From positions 310,001-374,000 of the forward strand of contig JAOUNS010000002.1 of the NCBI GenBank assembly GCA_029880855.1: a DNA stretch of 64,000 bases, in the 5' to 3' direction. Each line of letters opens with the position of its first letter. Within the stretch, counting starts at the first letter, position 1. The position numbers and the translations under genes were made by a program. Below the pieces are notes generated by a model that ran no database searches, had not been told where the DNA came from, and saw only the letters and a program-made list of their open reading frames with translations. The DNA is from Gammaproteobacteria bacterium. Its GTDB lineage: Bacteria; Pseudomonadota; Gammaproteobacteria; UBA6429; Thiohalophilaceae. Below are positions 1 to 7,815 of this stretch, in pieces.

Positions 1-246
1 CTTGACCAGCACTTCATCATCGGCCAGCAGGGATTCAAAATGGGTCGGAATACCGGCCGCCTGGAGCTTTTGCATAATGAACGCATTAAAACGGTTGTTC
101 ACCATACCTTTACGATCAAGCTGCTCCATTTTTTCACCGTCAAAGGCCGACGTGTCATTGCGAAAATGAATGACCAGCTTGTCCGGGTCATTCGTTGCAT
201 AAACCGTTTTGGCCTTGCCTTTAACGAGAACCTGTTGCTTTTCCAT
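1..246 (-). CDS. purC: SAICAR synthase PurC, N-terminal part (cut by window edge)
   Basis: The visible 82 codons are the N-terminus of phosphoribosylaminoimidazole-succinocarboxamide synthase, which joins aspartate to CAIR with ATP in purine synthesis. Family signatures visible are GKAKTVY near residue 10, [11 protein letters not shown] near residue 30 and [15 protein letters not shown] near residue 47. The start is the ATG complementary to 244-246. The reading frame stays open to base 1, so the C-terminal two thirds lie outside the window. It is last in a minus-strand run dapA-bamC-MBL-purC. That order matches the dapA-bamC-purC arrangement of E. coli, with one extra gene inserted. Confidence 0.95.
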   Translation of the reverse strand, partial: MEKQQVLVKGKAKTVYATNDPDKLVIHFRNDTSAFDGEKMEQLDRKGMVNNRFNAFIMQKLQAAGIPTHFESLLADDEVLVK

Positions 247-285
247 CTTGTGTGTACCTTCTTGTCAGGTAGATATGAATCTGTT

Positions 286-1044
286 CTAAACCGTTCGCCA
301 ATCCCGCGTCGCGTCCTGTTCCGCCACTTCCAGCCATTCCGGATCACAACCCAGTGCTGTGCTGACAGCGTGTTTCGCCAATGCCGGCTGATTGTTTTGT
401 TCACTCAGGTGGGCCAATACCACCTGTTGCAATTTGTCTGTATCAATCGCCGCCAGGATATCCGCCGCCTGTCCATTGCTCAAATGGCCGTACATACCGC
501 TGATACGTCGCTTCAGTGATTCGGGATAACTGCTTTCCGCCAACATGGTCGGGTCATGATTGCATTCCAGGATCATGGCATGACACCCGGACAAGACCTG
601 CTCAATGTGCGAAGTGGAACTGCCCACGTCAGTCAATTGCGCAAACCGCCGGTCGCCATCACTGAAGACAAACTGACAGGGTTCTCGCGCATCATGCGGT
701 ACCGGAAAGGCCTGGATATGCATATCATTTAACACGATCGCCTGCTCCGGGTTAAAGGCTTGCCAGTCGGGTAGTTCACCCAGCAGATTGCTCCTGGCGG
801 TACCCCGGGTGGCATACACCGGAATGCTGTGCTTGCGGGCAAATGCTCCGACACCCCGGATATGATCGGTATGTTCGTGTGTCACCAGAATGGCAGTGAT
901 GTCAGAGGGTTCCCGTTGCAGTTTCGCCAGACGCGACACGGTCTCTTTCATGGAGAACCCGCAATCCACCATTACGCAGGCGCCCGCTGTTTCAATCAGG
1001 CTGGCATTGCCGCGACTGCCGCTGCCGAGAATCGCAAACTGCAA
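286..1044 (-). CDS. MBL-fold metallo-hydrolase (WalJ/YycJ-like)
   Basis: A metallo-beta-lactamase-fold hydrolase of about 252 residues. The N-terminus FAILGSGSRGNASLIE and the metal motif HEHTDH near residue 58 are typical of the WalJ/YycJ group of cytoplasmic phosphodiesterase-like enzymes. Later metal ligands fit the VPHDA and ILECNHD segments. Two starts are possible. GTG at 1050 abuts the AGGAGG ribosome site with no spacing, whereas TTG at 1044 has a 6-base spacing and gives MQFAILGSGSRGN, the usual family N-terminus, so TTG is preferred. It lies between bamC and purC, probably in their operon. The substrate cannot be told from sequence; other members have been linked to nucleic acid or cell-wall functions. 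Confidence 0.85.
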   Translation of the reverse strand: MQFAILGSGSRGNASLIETAGACVMVDCGFSMKETVSRLAKLQREPSDITAILVTHEHTDHIRGVGAFARKHSIPVYATRGTARSNLLGELPDWQAFNPEQAIVLNDMHIQAFPVPHDAREPCQFVFSDGDRRFAQLTDVGSSTSHIEQVLSGCHAMILECNHDPTMLAESSYPESLKRRISGMYGHLSNGQAADILAAIDTDKLQQVVLAHLSEQNNQPALAKHAVSTALGCDPEWLEVAEQDATRDWRTV

Positions 1045-1056
1045 TTCCACCCTCCT

Positions 1057-2109
1057 TTAACTGATGTGGGCCTGTATTCTGGTCAGAATTTTCTTCGCAA
1101 GTTCATTGTCCATTTTCGCATTGGCGCGGAAACGTATTTCGATCTGCGTCTTGTCACCCTTGTCGCTGATACTCAACAGGTATTGTGTTTCGACATTACC
1201 CGCTTTTTTGCCGAAGATACCGCTAAACAGATTTTTCACCACACCCTTTTCATCACTGTCAGGCACCCTGATGTAGTAAACACCGGCTGAACGATTCAGG
1301 TCATCAATCACCAGCCCCATCCGATCCAGGGCCAGCCCGACCCGGCGCCAGGTCCGGGCAAAATTCTCATTCACTTCCAGCGCAGCCCGCCCTTCCTGCC
1401 CGGTAATAATGCGTGAATTGTTTTCCTGCTTGTTGGCACTGGCCAGTTGTTCGATCTGTTCACGGTTCAAGCCACGGAAGATCATGATCTTTTTCAAGAG
1501 TTCCGCTTCCCGTTCGGAATCAGAGGCCCGCGGTGTCCAAACCGTGATCTCTTCGTTATTCACCTTCTGTTTACTGCCGCTCAATCCCTGGTGGCGTACG
1601 AACACCAGTGTAGTACCGCTTTTGTCACCACGTTCCAGTCGAATCCGATATTTATCCATTTCCCCCAGCGTATCCGAAAACCAGCCTGTTTCAGCGGCTC
1701 TGGTTTCGATCCAGTTGGTCTCCATCACACCGGTCATGCGCTCTTCCCGCTTGATTTCATAGCCGATGCGAACCAGGAATGCATGCAGTTCCTGCCAGAG
1801 CTTGTCCGGCTCCACCTTGAATTCCAGCCAGGCCAGATTGCCATCCCGGATCAAACGCACATCTTTCGGCGCCTTGGGCAGCAAGGGTTCTTTTTTATTC
1901 TTGCCGCTGTAACCGGAATATGTCTGTTGTTGCGAAGCGATGCCCGGAATCGAATAATCTTCATTCGCCACCGGCATCACCAGATCAGGCGGCACTTCCA
2001 AAGGCCGGGTGGTATCACTATACATATAGGTATCATCGGGAGTGGAGGAACAACCGACCACCAGAAAAGCGGCCACAAGCGGCAAGATAACACGTCTGGA
2101 CTTAATCAT
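1057..2109 (-). CDS. bamC: Outer membrane assembly lipoprotein BamC
   Basis: Lipoprotein of the BAM complex that inserts beta-barrel proteins into the outer membrane. The chosen ATG at 2109 gives a short signal sequence ending in the lipobox VVGC, with Cys20 as the lipidated residue, followed by the disordered stretch that in E. coli BamC wraps around BamD. A longer in-frame start at 2172 would place about 21 non-signal residues before the signal and overlap dapA, so it was rejected. Two helix-grip domains follow (about residues 85-200 and 240-345). The gene sits 19 bases after dapA, the usual gammaproteobacterial neighbour. Confidence 0.92.
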   Translation of the reverse strand: MIKSRRVILPLVAAFLVVGCSSTPDDTYMYSDTTRPLEVPPDLVMPVANEDYSIPGIASQQQTYSGYSGKNKKEPLLPKAPKDVRLIRDGNLAWLEFKVEPDKLWQELHAFLVRIGYEIKREERMTGVMETNWIETRAAETGWFSDTLGEMDKYRIRLERGDKSGTTLVFVRHQGLSGSKQKVNNEEITVWTPRASDSEREAELLKKIMIFRGLNREQIEQLASANKQENNSRIITGQEGRAALEVNENFARTWRRVGLALDRMGLVIDDLNRSAGVYYIRVPDSDEKGVVKNLFSGIFGKKAGNVETQYLLSISDKGDKTQIEIRFRANAKMDNELAKKILTRIQAHIS

Positions 2110-2128
2110 ATTTCTCACATTCAGTAAT

Positions 2129-3004
2129 TTATAACACGCCTGCTTTTTGCAGCGACCGGCGAATAACGTCATGGTATTTGGCGGATAATACCGTCAGGGG
2201 CAAGCGCAGGGCTTCTCCCACCAGGCCCATTTCATACAGAGCCCATTTCACCGGGATCGGATTGGCTTCAACAAACAGGTTATTGTGCAAATCCATCAAC
2301 CTGTCATTTATTGCGGAAGCCGTTGCCCTGTCCCCTTTGAGGGCGGCAACACACATCTCGTGCATACTCGCCGGAGCCACATTGGCTGTCACAGAAATCA
2401 CCCCATGACCACCCAGCAGCATGAATTCCATACCGGTGGCATCATCGCCGCTGTACATCGCGAACTCGCTGCCACAACGTTGCAGGATATCCCTGGCGCG
2501 GTCGAGATTACCGGTGGCTTCCTTGATACCGACGATATTGGCGACCCCGGACAGGCGCTCTACCGTTTCCGGCAGCATGTCCACGGCGGTACGACCGGGT
2601 ACATTATATAGAATCTGGGGGATATCCACGGCCTCGGCAATGGCCTTGTGGTGCAGGTAAAGCCCTTCCTGAGTAGGCTTATTGTAGTAAGGGGTGACTA
2701 ACAGACAGGCATCGGCACCGGCATCTCTGGCGCATTGGGTCAGGGTAATGGCCTCATGGGTGGAATTGGAACCGGTACCGGCAATGACAGGAATACGGCC
2801 GTTGACCATCTCCACCACCCGTTTCACAACGTGGCAATGTTCCTTCTCATCCAGCGTGGCGGATTCACCGGTCGTGCCGACAGCAACAATCCCGTCTGTA
2901 CCGTTTTCTATATGGAATTCAACCAGTTCAGCCAGCTTCTTCTCGTCGACCGAGCCGTCGGCTGACATGGGAGTCACCAGCGCCACCAGACTACCTTGTA
3001 TCAT
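2129..3004 (-). CDS. dapA: 4-hydroxy-tetrahydrodipicolinate synthase DapA
   Basis: Condenses pyruvate with aspartate semialdehyde in lysine and diaminopimelate synthesis. The full length of 291 residues matches the family. Visible motifs are [15 protein letters not shown] near residue 43, the YNVPGRT tyrosine segment near residue 133, and the Schiff-base lysine in GIKEATG near residue 160. This is the first gene of the dapA-bamC-MBL-purC run and is transcribed divergently from gcvR across a 259-base gap that must hold both promoters. No strong ribosome site is visible; GGGG lies about 9 bases before the ATG. Confidence 0.97.
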   Translation of the reverse strand: MIQGSLVALVTPMSADGSVDEKKLAELVEFHIENGTDGIVAVGTTGESATLDEKEHCHVVKRVVEMVNGRIPVIAGTGSNSTHEAITLTQCARDAGADACLLVTPYYNKPTQEGLYLHHKAIAEAVDIPQILYNVPGRTAVDMLPETVERLSGVANIVGIKEATGNLDRARDILQRCGSEFAMYSGDDATGMEFMLLGGHGVISVTANVAPASMHEMCVAALKGDRATASAINDRLMDLHNNLFVEANPIPVKWALYEMGLVGEALRLPLTVLSAKYHDVIRRSLQKAGVL

Positions 3005-3263
3005 TCAATTTAACCCCGGAAATAAAAGCGACATGGTACTGTCGGGACGCACGGCTGACAAGCATTTCCCTGCAGACACCGCCCGGTTGCGGTTTTTCCG
3101 GCCGGAAACGATGATGGATATTGCCCTGATGTTTAACCTTTCAGTATAGTTAGCGGGAAATGAACCAAAATAACCCTGACGCAGCGTCGACGCTCCCCGG
3201 ATCATCAAAACAGGGCCCATCGGGATACGCTGCCGGTATTCGAAACAGGATAAGCCGCACAAC
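3005..3263. promoter_or_regulatory. Divergent dapA / gcvR intergenic region
   Basis: A 259-base gap between two divergently transcribed genes, so it should carry promoters for both. I see no clear consensus -35/-10 pair, riboswitch-like fold or terminator. Confidence 0.35.
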
Positions 3264-3794
3264 ATGAGCCATTCACTTGTCGTCACCGCCCTTGGACGAG
3301 ACAGACCGGGCCTGATTGCCGATATCAGCAAAACCATCACCGACAACAACTGCAATATCGAGGACAGCCGCATGAGCGTGCTGAGCGGTGAATTCGCCCT
3401 GCTGATGCTGGTGTCCGGCAATTGGGACAAACTGGCCAAGCTGGAGAACGCCTTCCGCCATGTACAGGATCGTACCGGTTTAATCATTAACAGCCGACGC
3501 ACCGAAGAATACGTGCCCGGCGGCAACAAGATGCCCTATACCATTGAGGTCGTCTCCATCGACCATCCCGGTATTGTCTACAAACTGGCGGCATTTTTCT
3601 CCGAACGTTCCATCAACATCTATGAAATGACCAGTGGTTGCATGCCCGCACCCCATACCGGTACGCCGATTTTCACCCTGAACATGACCCTGGAAATTCC
3701 GGCCGAGACCCATATCGCCACCCTGCGTGACGAATTTATTGATTTCTGTGAAACACTGAATCTTGATGCCATCATGGAACCCTATAAACTTTAA
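3264..3794 (+). CDS. gcvR: Glycine cleavage system repressor-type protein GcvR (two ACT domains)
   Basis: A 176-residue protein made of two ACT ligand-binding domains, the first at about residues 5-85 beginning LVVTALGRDRPGLIADIS and the second at about 90-172 beginning YTIEVVSIDHPGIVYKLAAFF. This is the architecture of GcvR, which in E. coli binds glycine and blocks the activator GcvA. There is no DNA-binding domain, so it would act through a partner; no gcvA is in the window. In many gammaproteobacteria GcvR sits between dapA and bcp, as here. The exact ligand is inferred from the family. Confidence 0.88.
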   Translation: MSHSLVVTALGRDRPGLIADISKTITDNNCNIEDSRMSVLSGEFALLMLVSGNWDKLAKLENAFRHVQDRTGLIINSRRTEEYVPGGNKMPYTIEVVSIDHPGIVYKLAAFFSERSINIYEMTSGCMPAPHTGTPIFTLNMTLEIPAETHIATLRDEFIDFCETLNLDAIMEPYKL

Positions 3795-3817
3795 CCCGCG
3801 ATCAGGCAGACGACAGC

Positions 3818-4294
3818 ATGAGTGAACTCGCCATCGGCAAGAAAGTCCCCAACTTCAAACTCCCGGCTACCGGCGATCAGGAAATCTCACTCGCCAAACT
3901 CAAAGGCAGCAATGTGGTGCTCTATTTTTATCCCAAGGACAGCACCCCCGGTTGCACCCGTGAAGGACAGGACTTCCGTGACAACATGGCCAAATTCAAA
4001 CGCCGGAATACCGTGGTGCTGGGCGTCTCCCGCGACAGTCTGCGCTCGCACGAAAACTTCAAGACCAAACAAAACTTCAACTTTGATCTGCTCTCCGACA
4101 CCGATGAAGCACTTTGCAAACTGTTCGATGTTATAAAAATGAAAAACATGTATGGTAAGCAGGTACGCGGCATTGAACGCAGCACCTTCCTGATTGATGC
4201 GCAGGGCAAATTGCAACAGGAATGGCGCAAGGTCAAGGTTGACGGTCATGCCGAAGCAGTCCTGAACGCCGTCACGGCGCTAAATAAAAAATAA
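3818..4294 (+). CDS. bcp: Thioredoxin-dependent peroxiredoxin, Bcp/PrxQ type
   Basis: A 158-residue thiol peroxidase that reduces hydrogen peroxide and organic hydroperoxides in the cytoplasm. The peroxidatic cysteine is Cys46 in DSTPGCTREGQDF. The cysteine found five residues later in E. coli Bcp (resolving Cys50) is replaced by Gln51. The only other visible cysteine is in DEALCKLFDV, so this is either a 1-Cys enzyme or uses an unusual resolving residue. The gene follows gcvR by 23 bases and precedes the PhoH-family gene by 6 bases, so the three are probably co-transcribed. Confidence 0.93.
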   Translation: MSELAIGKKVPNFKLPATGDQEISLAKLKGSNVVLYFYPKDSTPGCTREGQDFRDNMAKFKRRNTVVLGVSRDSLRSHENFKTKQNFNFDLLSDTDEALCKLFDVIKMKNMYGKQVRGIERSTFLIDAQGKLQQEWRKVKVDGHAEAVLNAVTALNKK

Positions 4295-4300
4295 AACGAT

Positions 4301-5710
4301 ATGCCAAAAACAAACGTAACCGGAAAACGACTCTTTGTCCTCGACACCAATGTCCTGATTCACGACCCGTCATCCCTGTTTCGCTTTAAGGAACACAACC
4401 TCTTCCTGCCCATGATGGTGCTGGAAGAGCTGGATAACAACAAGATTGGACATGGTGAAGTGGCTCGCAACGCACGACAGGCCAGCCGCTTTCTTGATGA
4501 GTTGATCAAAGGGATTGCCACCCAGGACATCGCCAAAGGCATCACCCTCGACCTGCATCATATCAATACCGAAGAGGCCTGCGGCCGCCTGTTTTTCCAG
4601 ACCGAGGCCCTGACCCATGATCTGCCGGAATATCTGCCCGGCAACCACCCGGACAACAACATCCTCGGCACCGCACTGGCCCTGCAACAGATCTATCCCG
4701 AAACCCTGGTCACCATGGTGTCCAAGGATATCAACCTGCGGATTAAAGCCGCCGCACTGGGCATCCATGCAGAGGATTACCATAACGATCAGGTCATCGA
4801 AGATGCTGACATCCTGTTTAAAGGCTACCAGGAACTGGAAAGCGGTTTTTGGGACAGACACGGCAAACAGGTGGATTCCTGGATCGAACAGGGCCGAACC
4901 TTTTATCGTGTCACCGGACCCGATGTTGCCAACTGGTACAGCAATGAGTTTCTGCACAGCAGTGATGATGCCGGGTTTGAAGCCGTGGTGCGCTCCACCA
5001 AAGACGATGAAGCCGTCATTGAAACCGTCCGTGACTACAGCTCAGCCAATAACAAGGTATGGGGGATATCGGCACGCAACCGTGAACAGAACTACGCCCT
5101 GAACCTGTTAATGGATCCGGAAGTGGATTTTGTCAGCCTGCTCGGCATGGCCGGTACCGGCAAAACCCTGCTTACCCTGGCCGCCGGACTGGAACAAACG
5201 CTGGAGAAAGATCGCTATCGCGAGATCATCATGACCCGCGTCACCGTCCCGGTGGGTGAAGACATCGGCTACCTGCCCGGTACTGAAGAGGAAAAAATGA
5301 CGCCGTGGATGGGCGCCCTGATGGACAACCTGGAAGTACTCAGCCCCTCCAACCAACAAGGTGGAGACTGGGCGCGCGCCGCCACCAATGACTTGCTCAG
5401 CAAGCGCATCAAGATCCGTTCCATTAACTTCATGCGCGGCCGTACCTTCCTGAATCGCTACATCATCATTGATGAAGCACAGAACATGACACCCAAACAA
5501 CTGAAGACACTCATCACCCGCGCCGGCCCCGGCACCAAGGTGGTGTGTCTCGGCAACATCGCCCAAATCGATACCCCTTACCTCACCGAATCCACTTCCG
5601 GCCTGACCTACGTCGTCGAACGTTTCAAACACTGGCCCCACAGCGGCCATGTCACCATGACCCGTGGTGAGCGTTCACGACTGGCGGATTACGCGTCGGA
5701 GATACTGTAA
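4301..5710 (+). CDS. PIN-PhoH family ATPase (PhoH2-like)
   Basis: A 469-residue fusion of an N-terminal PIN ribonuclease domain (residues 8-150, acidic residues in FVLDTNVLIHDP and LEELD) with a C-terminal PhoH-type P-loop ATPase (about 250-465). Walker A is GMAGTGKT near residue 282 and Walker B is YIIIDEAQN near 388. PhoH2 proteins studied elsewhere unwind and cut RNA; that activity is inferred here. It is likely the last gene of gcvR-bcp-phoH. The downstream base run to 5841 holds only a degenerate inverted repeat and no clear terminator. Confidence 0.92.
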   Translation: MPKTNVTGKRLFVLDTNVLIHDPSSLFRFKEHNLFLPMMVLEELDNNKIGHGEVARNARQASRFLDELIKGIATQDIAKGITLDLHHINTEEACGRLFFQTEALTHDLPEYLPGNHPDNNILGTALALQQIYPETLVTMVSKDINLRIKAAALGIHAEDYHNDQVIEDADILFKGYQELESGFWDRHGKQVDSWIEQGRTFYRVTGPDVANWYSNEFLHSSDDAGFEAVVRSTKDDEAVIETVRDYSSANNKVWGISARNREQNYALNLLMDPEVDFVSLLGMAGTGKTLLTLAAGLEQTLEKDRYREIIMTRVTVPVGEDIGYLPGTEEEKMTPWMGALMDNLEVLSPSNQQGGDWARAATNDLLSKRIKIRSINFMRGRTFLNRYIIIDEAQNMTPKQLKTLITRAGPGTKVVCLGNIAQIDTPYLTESTSGLTYVVERFKHWPHSGHVTMTRGERSRLADYASEIL

Positions 5711-5739
5711 ATCAGGTTTCTGAAACAGCTTTCATACTA

Positions 5740-5779
5740 CGCCCCCTTCTCTCTCAGGGAGAAGACCGGGCTGAGGGCG
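5740..5779. repeat. C/G-rich intergenic hairpin repeat
   Basis: The segment reads as a pyrimidine-rich arm, a short turn at CTCAGGGAG, and a purine-rich arm (TTCTCTC ... GGGAGAA), followed by GGGCTGAGGGCG. It resembles the dispersed hairpins common in proteobacterial intergenic DNA and the tandem copies at 22.87-22.96 kb. It lies just after the PhoH gene. Confidence 0.4.
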
Positions 5780-5841
5780 TGAAGGATGCGGTTTCGGACG
5801 TGCACTGACATAGCAAGCCTGACACTTCAAACCAGGCTTCA

Positions 5842-6675
5842 CTAATTATTTGTTGTTGACTTGCTGTACAACCACCACTCGCCTTTATCCATTTTGAATC
5901 TCGGTTTAAAATCCCCTTCACCAAAATAATCTTCGTAAACAAATCGCAGTTTCGTATACCTTTTTACATCAGCTGCCTTGAGTTGTACTGTCTGCCACTT
6001 GCCACCAGCCAATTCATTGTCCGACAAGCAACCCACCGGATCGGTAACCGGCTTGAGTTTTCCACCGATGTATCGTTTTTCGTGTGTCGTGGTCAGCGTT
6101 AACACATTCTTGTTGATGATCCATGTACCCGAGGAAGTAGCAATTCGTATGTCACAGCCTCCTTCCCCGATGTCGAATATAAAGGTCCCGTCCCCTTTAA
6201 ACGTGTAATTTTGCGGCATGGCACCGCCACCTATCGCCGGTCCCGGTATCCAGACGCCGACCATCTGCGCCCGTAATCCTGCCTCGCTGTTCTCATAATT
6301 GTGGATGTCCTGTTCCACGGTTTTGATGACAGAGACATTCTCCTCATCCTGCGCTGTCAGCGTCACCTGCTGTGTATTCGGCTTGTAGTCTTTGAAGTGA
6401 TTGGTAAAGTATTGTTCCAGTAAATGCGACTTGAACCGGTATTGGTGTCGCGCCAGAATGGCATTACGCACCAGTTTTATTTCTCCCGAATTGAGTCGTT
6501 TCAACAAACTCATCGCAGCCGCTGAATGCTGCAAATTAAAATCCGGTTGCGTATAGAGCTGCTTAACCAGTTGCGACAGACCATATTCATCCCCGGCCTG
6601 CCCCGGACCGGATAGCATAAAAACCATCACAACAAGCAATACCGGGTTGCGTAATAACAATTTCATCCATCTCAT
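5842..6675 (-). CDS. Secreted YARHG-domain protein, function unknown
   Basis: A 277-residue protein with a signal peptide (KLLLRNPVLLVVMVFMLSG, cleavage probably after QAG near residue 28). Residues about 55-95 match the YARHG domain, an extracellular domain of unknown function: EIKLVRNAILARHQYRFKS, then LEQYFTNHF. The C-terminal half is a predicted beta-rich region containing YTFKGDGTFIFDIGEGGCDI, which resembles small lipocalin-like or stress-sensor domains. The start could also be the internal Met4. No operon partner is evident, and it is transcribed towards the PhoH gene. It may act in the periplasm or envelope. Confidence 0.7.
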   Translation of the reverse strand: MRWMKLLLRNPVLLVVMVFMLSGPGQAGDEYGLSQLVKQLYTQPDFNLQHSAAAMSLLKRLNSGEIKLVRNAILARHQYRFKSHLLEQYFTNHFKDYKPNTQQVTLTAQDEENVSVIKTVEQDIHNYENSEAGLRAQMVGVWIPGPAIGGGAMPQNYTFKGDGTFIFDIGEGGCDIRIATSSGTWIINKNVLTLTTTHEKRYIGGKLKPVTDPVGCLSDNELAGGKWQTVQLKAADVKRYTKLRFVYEDYFGEGDFKPRFKMDKGEWWLYSKSTTNN

Positions 6676-6756
6676 CGAACGTGCCCTCTAAAATCTCGAA
6701 CAATACCGGCCTCACTCCACCTCCAGCCGGACATATCAAACAAATTCGTAGCTCGC

Positions 6757-6786
6757 AGGGCGGATTAGCGAAGCGTAATCCGCCCT
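6757..6786. repeat. REP palindrome, family 1 (best copy)
   Basis: A near-perfect 30-base palindrome with 11-base arms (AGGGCGGATTA / TAATCCGCCCT) around GCGAAGCG, followed by ACGGGCC. Related copies lie at 7781-7809, 9811-9840 and 10413-10439, with a split half at 11816-11829. This is the target-type repeat for RAYT transposases and for the IS1111-type element described below. Confidence 0.8.
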
Positions 6787-6941
6787 ACGGGCCTACCGTT
6801 TTTGTTTTTCATCAAATTCTTTAACAAACCGCATAGACTTAAGTATATCCAGCAATATTTGCTTAACTTTTTCCGGCGACTTCTCTTTACCGGTATATAC
6901 AAGCTGTATCTTATATTGCATTTCATGCAAATCAATATGAA

Positions 6942-6962
6942 AAAGGGGTCAGTACCCTTTAA
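6942..6962. repeat. RAYT-flanking repeat, left
   Basis: The sequence AAAGGGGTCAGTACCCTTT and its inverted partner at 7704-7723 (one-base length difference) bracket the RAYT gene at 6959-7660. The left copy overlaps the stop codon of that gene. Weaker copies of the same motif occur at 25011-25030 and 25613-25631. Confidence 0.75.
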
Positions 6963-7660
6963 CTCTCTCCTTTTGATGGCCGCCCTCGACGTGCCTGGCC
7001 GACACGGCACGAGACGACTTGTTCGATTTGCTGCCGGAATCGCTCATTTCCGAGTGGTGTTCCCGTCTGTACAGTAGCTCGCAGGGCATGTATTTGATCT
7101 GCAGCAAGAGCATTCCTAAATAACTCTCGATACACAAAGGCTCGTTCCTCCTTTTGCTGACCCAATGCAAGATAAAGATCGTACTGCTTGATAACGCCTC
7201 CTTCAGATATCCCTGCATTGAAATGATAACTGGACCACCGATATTCTCCTGGTGAAGCAACCATCCCCGCACGGACTGGATTTAACTCTATATATCGCAT
7301 ACATGCCAGTAAATATTCATCACTCGATACAACACATCCCTTATGCCGACCTTCCCACAAGGTTCCGCTTTTACCATATTGACTGTTTACATAGGTTACA
7401 TAACATCTACCCACGTGTTGAATGGTTCGACTTATGGCATCTCGTGTCTCTGGGGTCATCAACAGATGAACATGATTTGTCATTAACACATAGGCATGTA
7501 TTTTACATCCATATCGTATGGCACCCTCTTCCAGCCACCCAAGATAGGCTGCGTAATCATCATCACAAAAGAAAACAGCCTGTCGGCAGTTCCCTCTCTG
7601 TACAACATGGGCCGGGACACCCGGCAAATAGAATCGTCCTTTCCTTGGCATATTTGACAC
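6959..7660 (-). CDS. REP-associated tyrosine transposase (RAYT), copy 1
   Basis: A 233-residue IS200-like Y1 transposase. The metal-binding HUH motif is in MTNHVHLLM (near residue 62) and the catalytic tyrosine is probably the one in MRYIELNPVRAG (near 124), followed by the typical EYRWSSYHF segment. RAYTs are single-copy enzymes that act on REP-type hairpins. This copy is bracketed by inverted GGGGTCAGTACCC repeats rather than family-1 REPs. It is inserted directly after a residual RHS segment (7726-7777). The gene looks intact. Confidence 0.88.
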   Translation of the reverse strand: MSNMPRKGRFYLPGVPAHVVQRGNCRQAVFFCDDDYAAYLGWLEEGAIRYGCKIHAYVLMTNHVHLLMTPETRDAISRTIQHVGRCYVTYVNSQYGKSGTLWEGRHKGCVVSSDEYLLACMRYIELNPVRAGMVASPGEYRWSSYHFNAGISEGGVIKQYDLYLALGQQKEERAFVYRELFRNALAADQIHALRATVQTGTPLGNERFRQQIEQVVSCRVGQARRGRPSKGES

Positions 7661-7703
7661 TCCTTGTCGTTTGCTATCGTTTTTTCATCCTCATCATTTT
7701 CTT

Positions 7704-7723
7704 TTAAGGGTACTGACCCCTTT
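7704..7723. repeat. RAYT-flanking repeat, right
   Basis: Inverted partner (TTAAGGGTACTGACCCCTTT) of the repeat at 6942-6962. It marks the right edge of the RAYT element, immediately next to the RHS remnant. Confidence 0.75.
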
Positions 7724-7725
7724 TA

Positions 7726-7777
7726 CTGTCGTAGTACTGGCCCGGGGGTGTGCCCAGATGGTCGGTGTGAAATGTAA
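7726..7777 (-). pseudogene. Collapsed RHS core remnant
   Basis: Read on the minus strand this encodes FHTDHLGTPPGQYYDS. It joins two RHS core motifs, YHxHTDHLGTP and PGQYYDSESGL, that in the ORF just upstream (7816-9099 and its leader) are separated by about 35 residues. It is therefore a remnant of a second RHS core copy with an internal deletion, cut on its other side by the RAYT flank. No start codon or open frame of useful length remains. Confidence 0.65.
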
Positions 7778-7780
7778 CAT

Positions 7781-7809
7781 GCGGCAGGTTACGCTTCGCT
7801 TATCTGCCC
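7781..7809. repeat. REP palindrome, family 1 variant
   Basis: GCGGCAGGTTACGCTTCGC followed by TTATCTGCCC. It is a diverged copy of the 6757-6786 palindrome, located between the RHS remnant and the end of the RHS-tip ORF. Confidence 0.6.
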
Positions 7810-7815
7810 TTCGGG

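Noticed and set aside
829-2127. Long plus-strand frames opposite the MBL gene and bamC (153, 117 and 226 residues).
   Set aside because: They are mirror frames of well-supported minus-strand genes and lack family resemblance or start signals.
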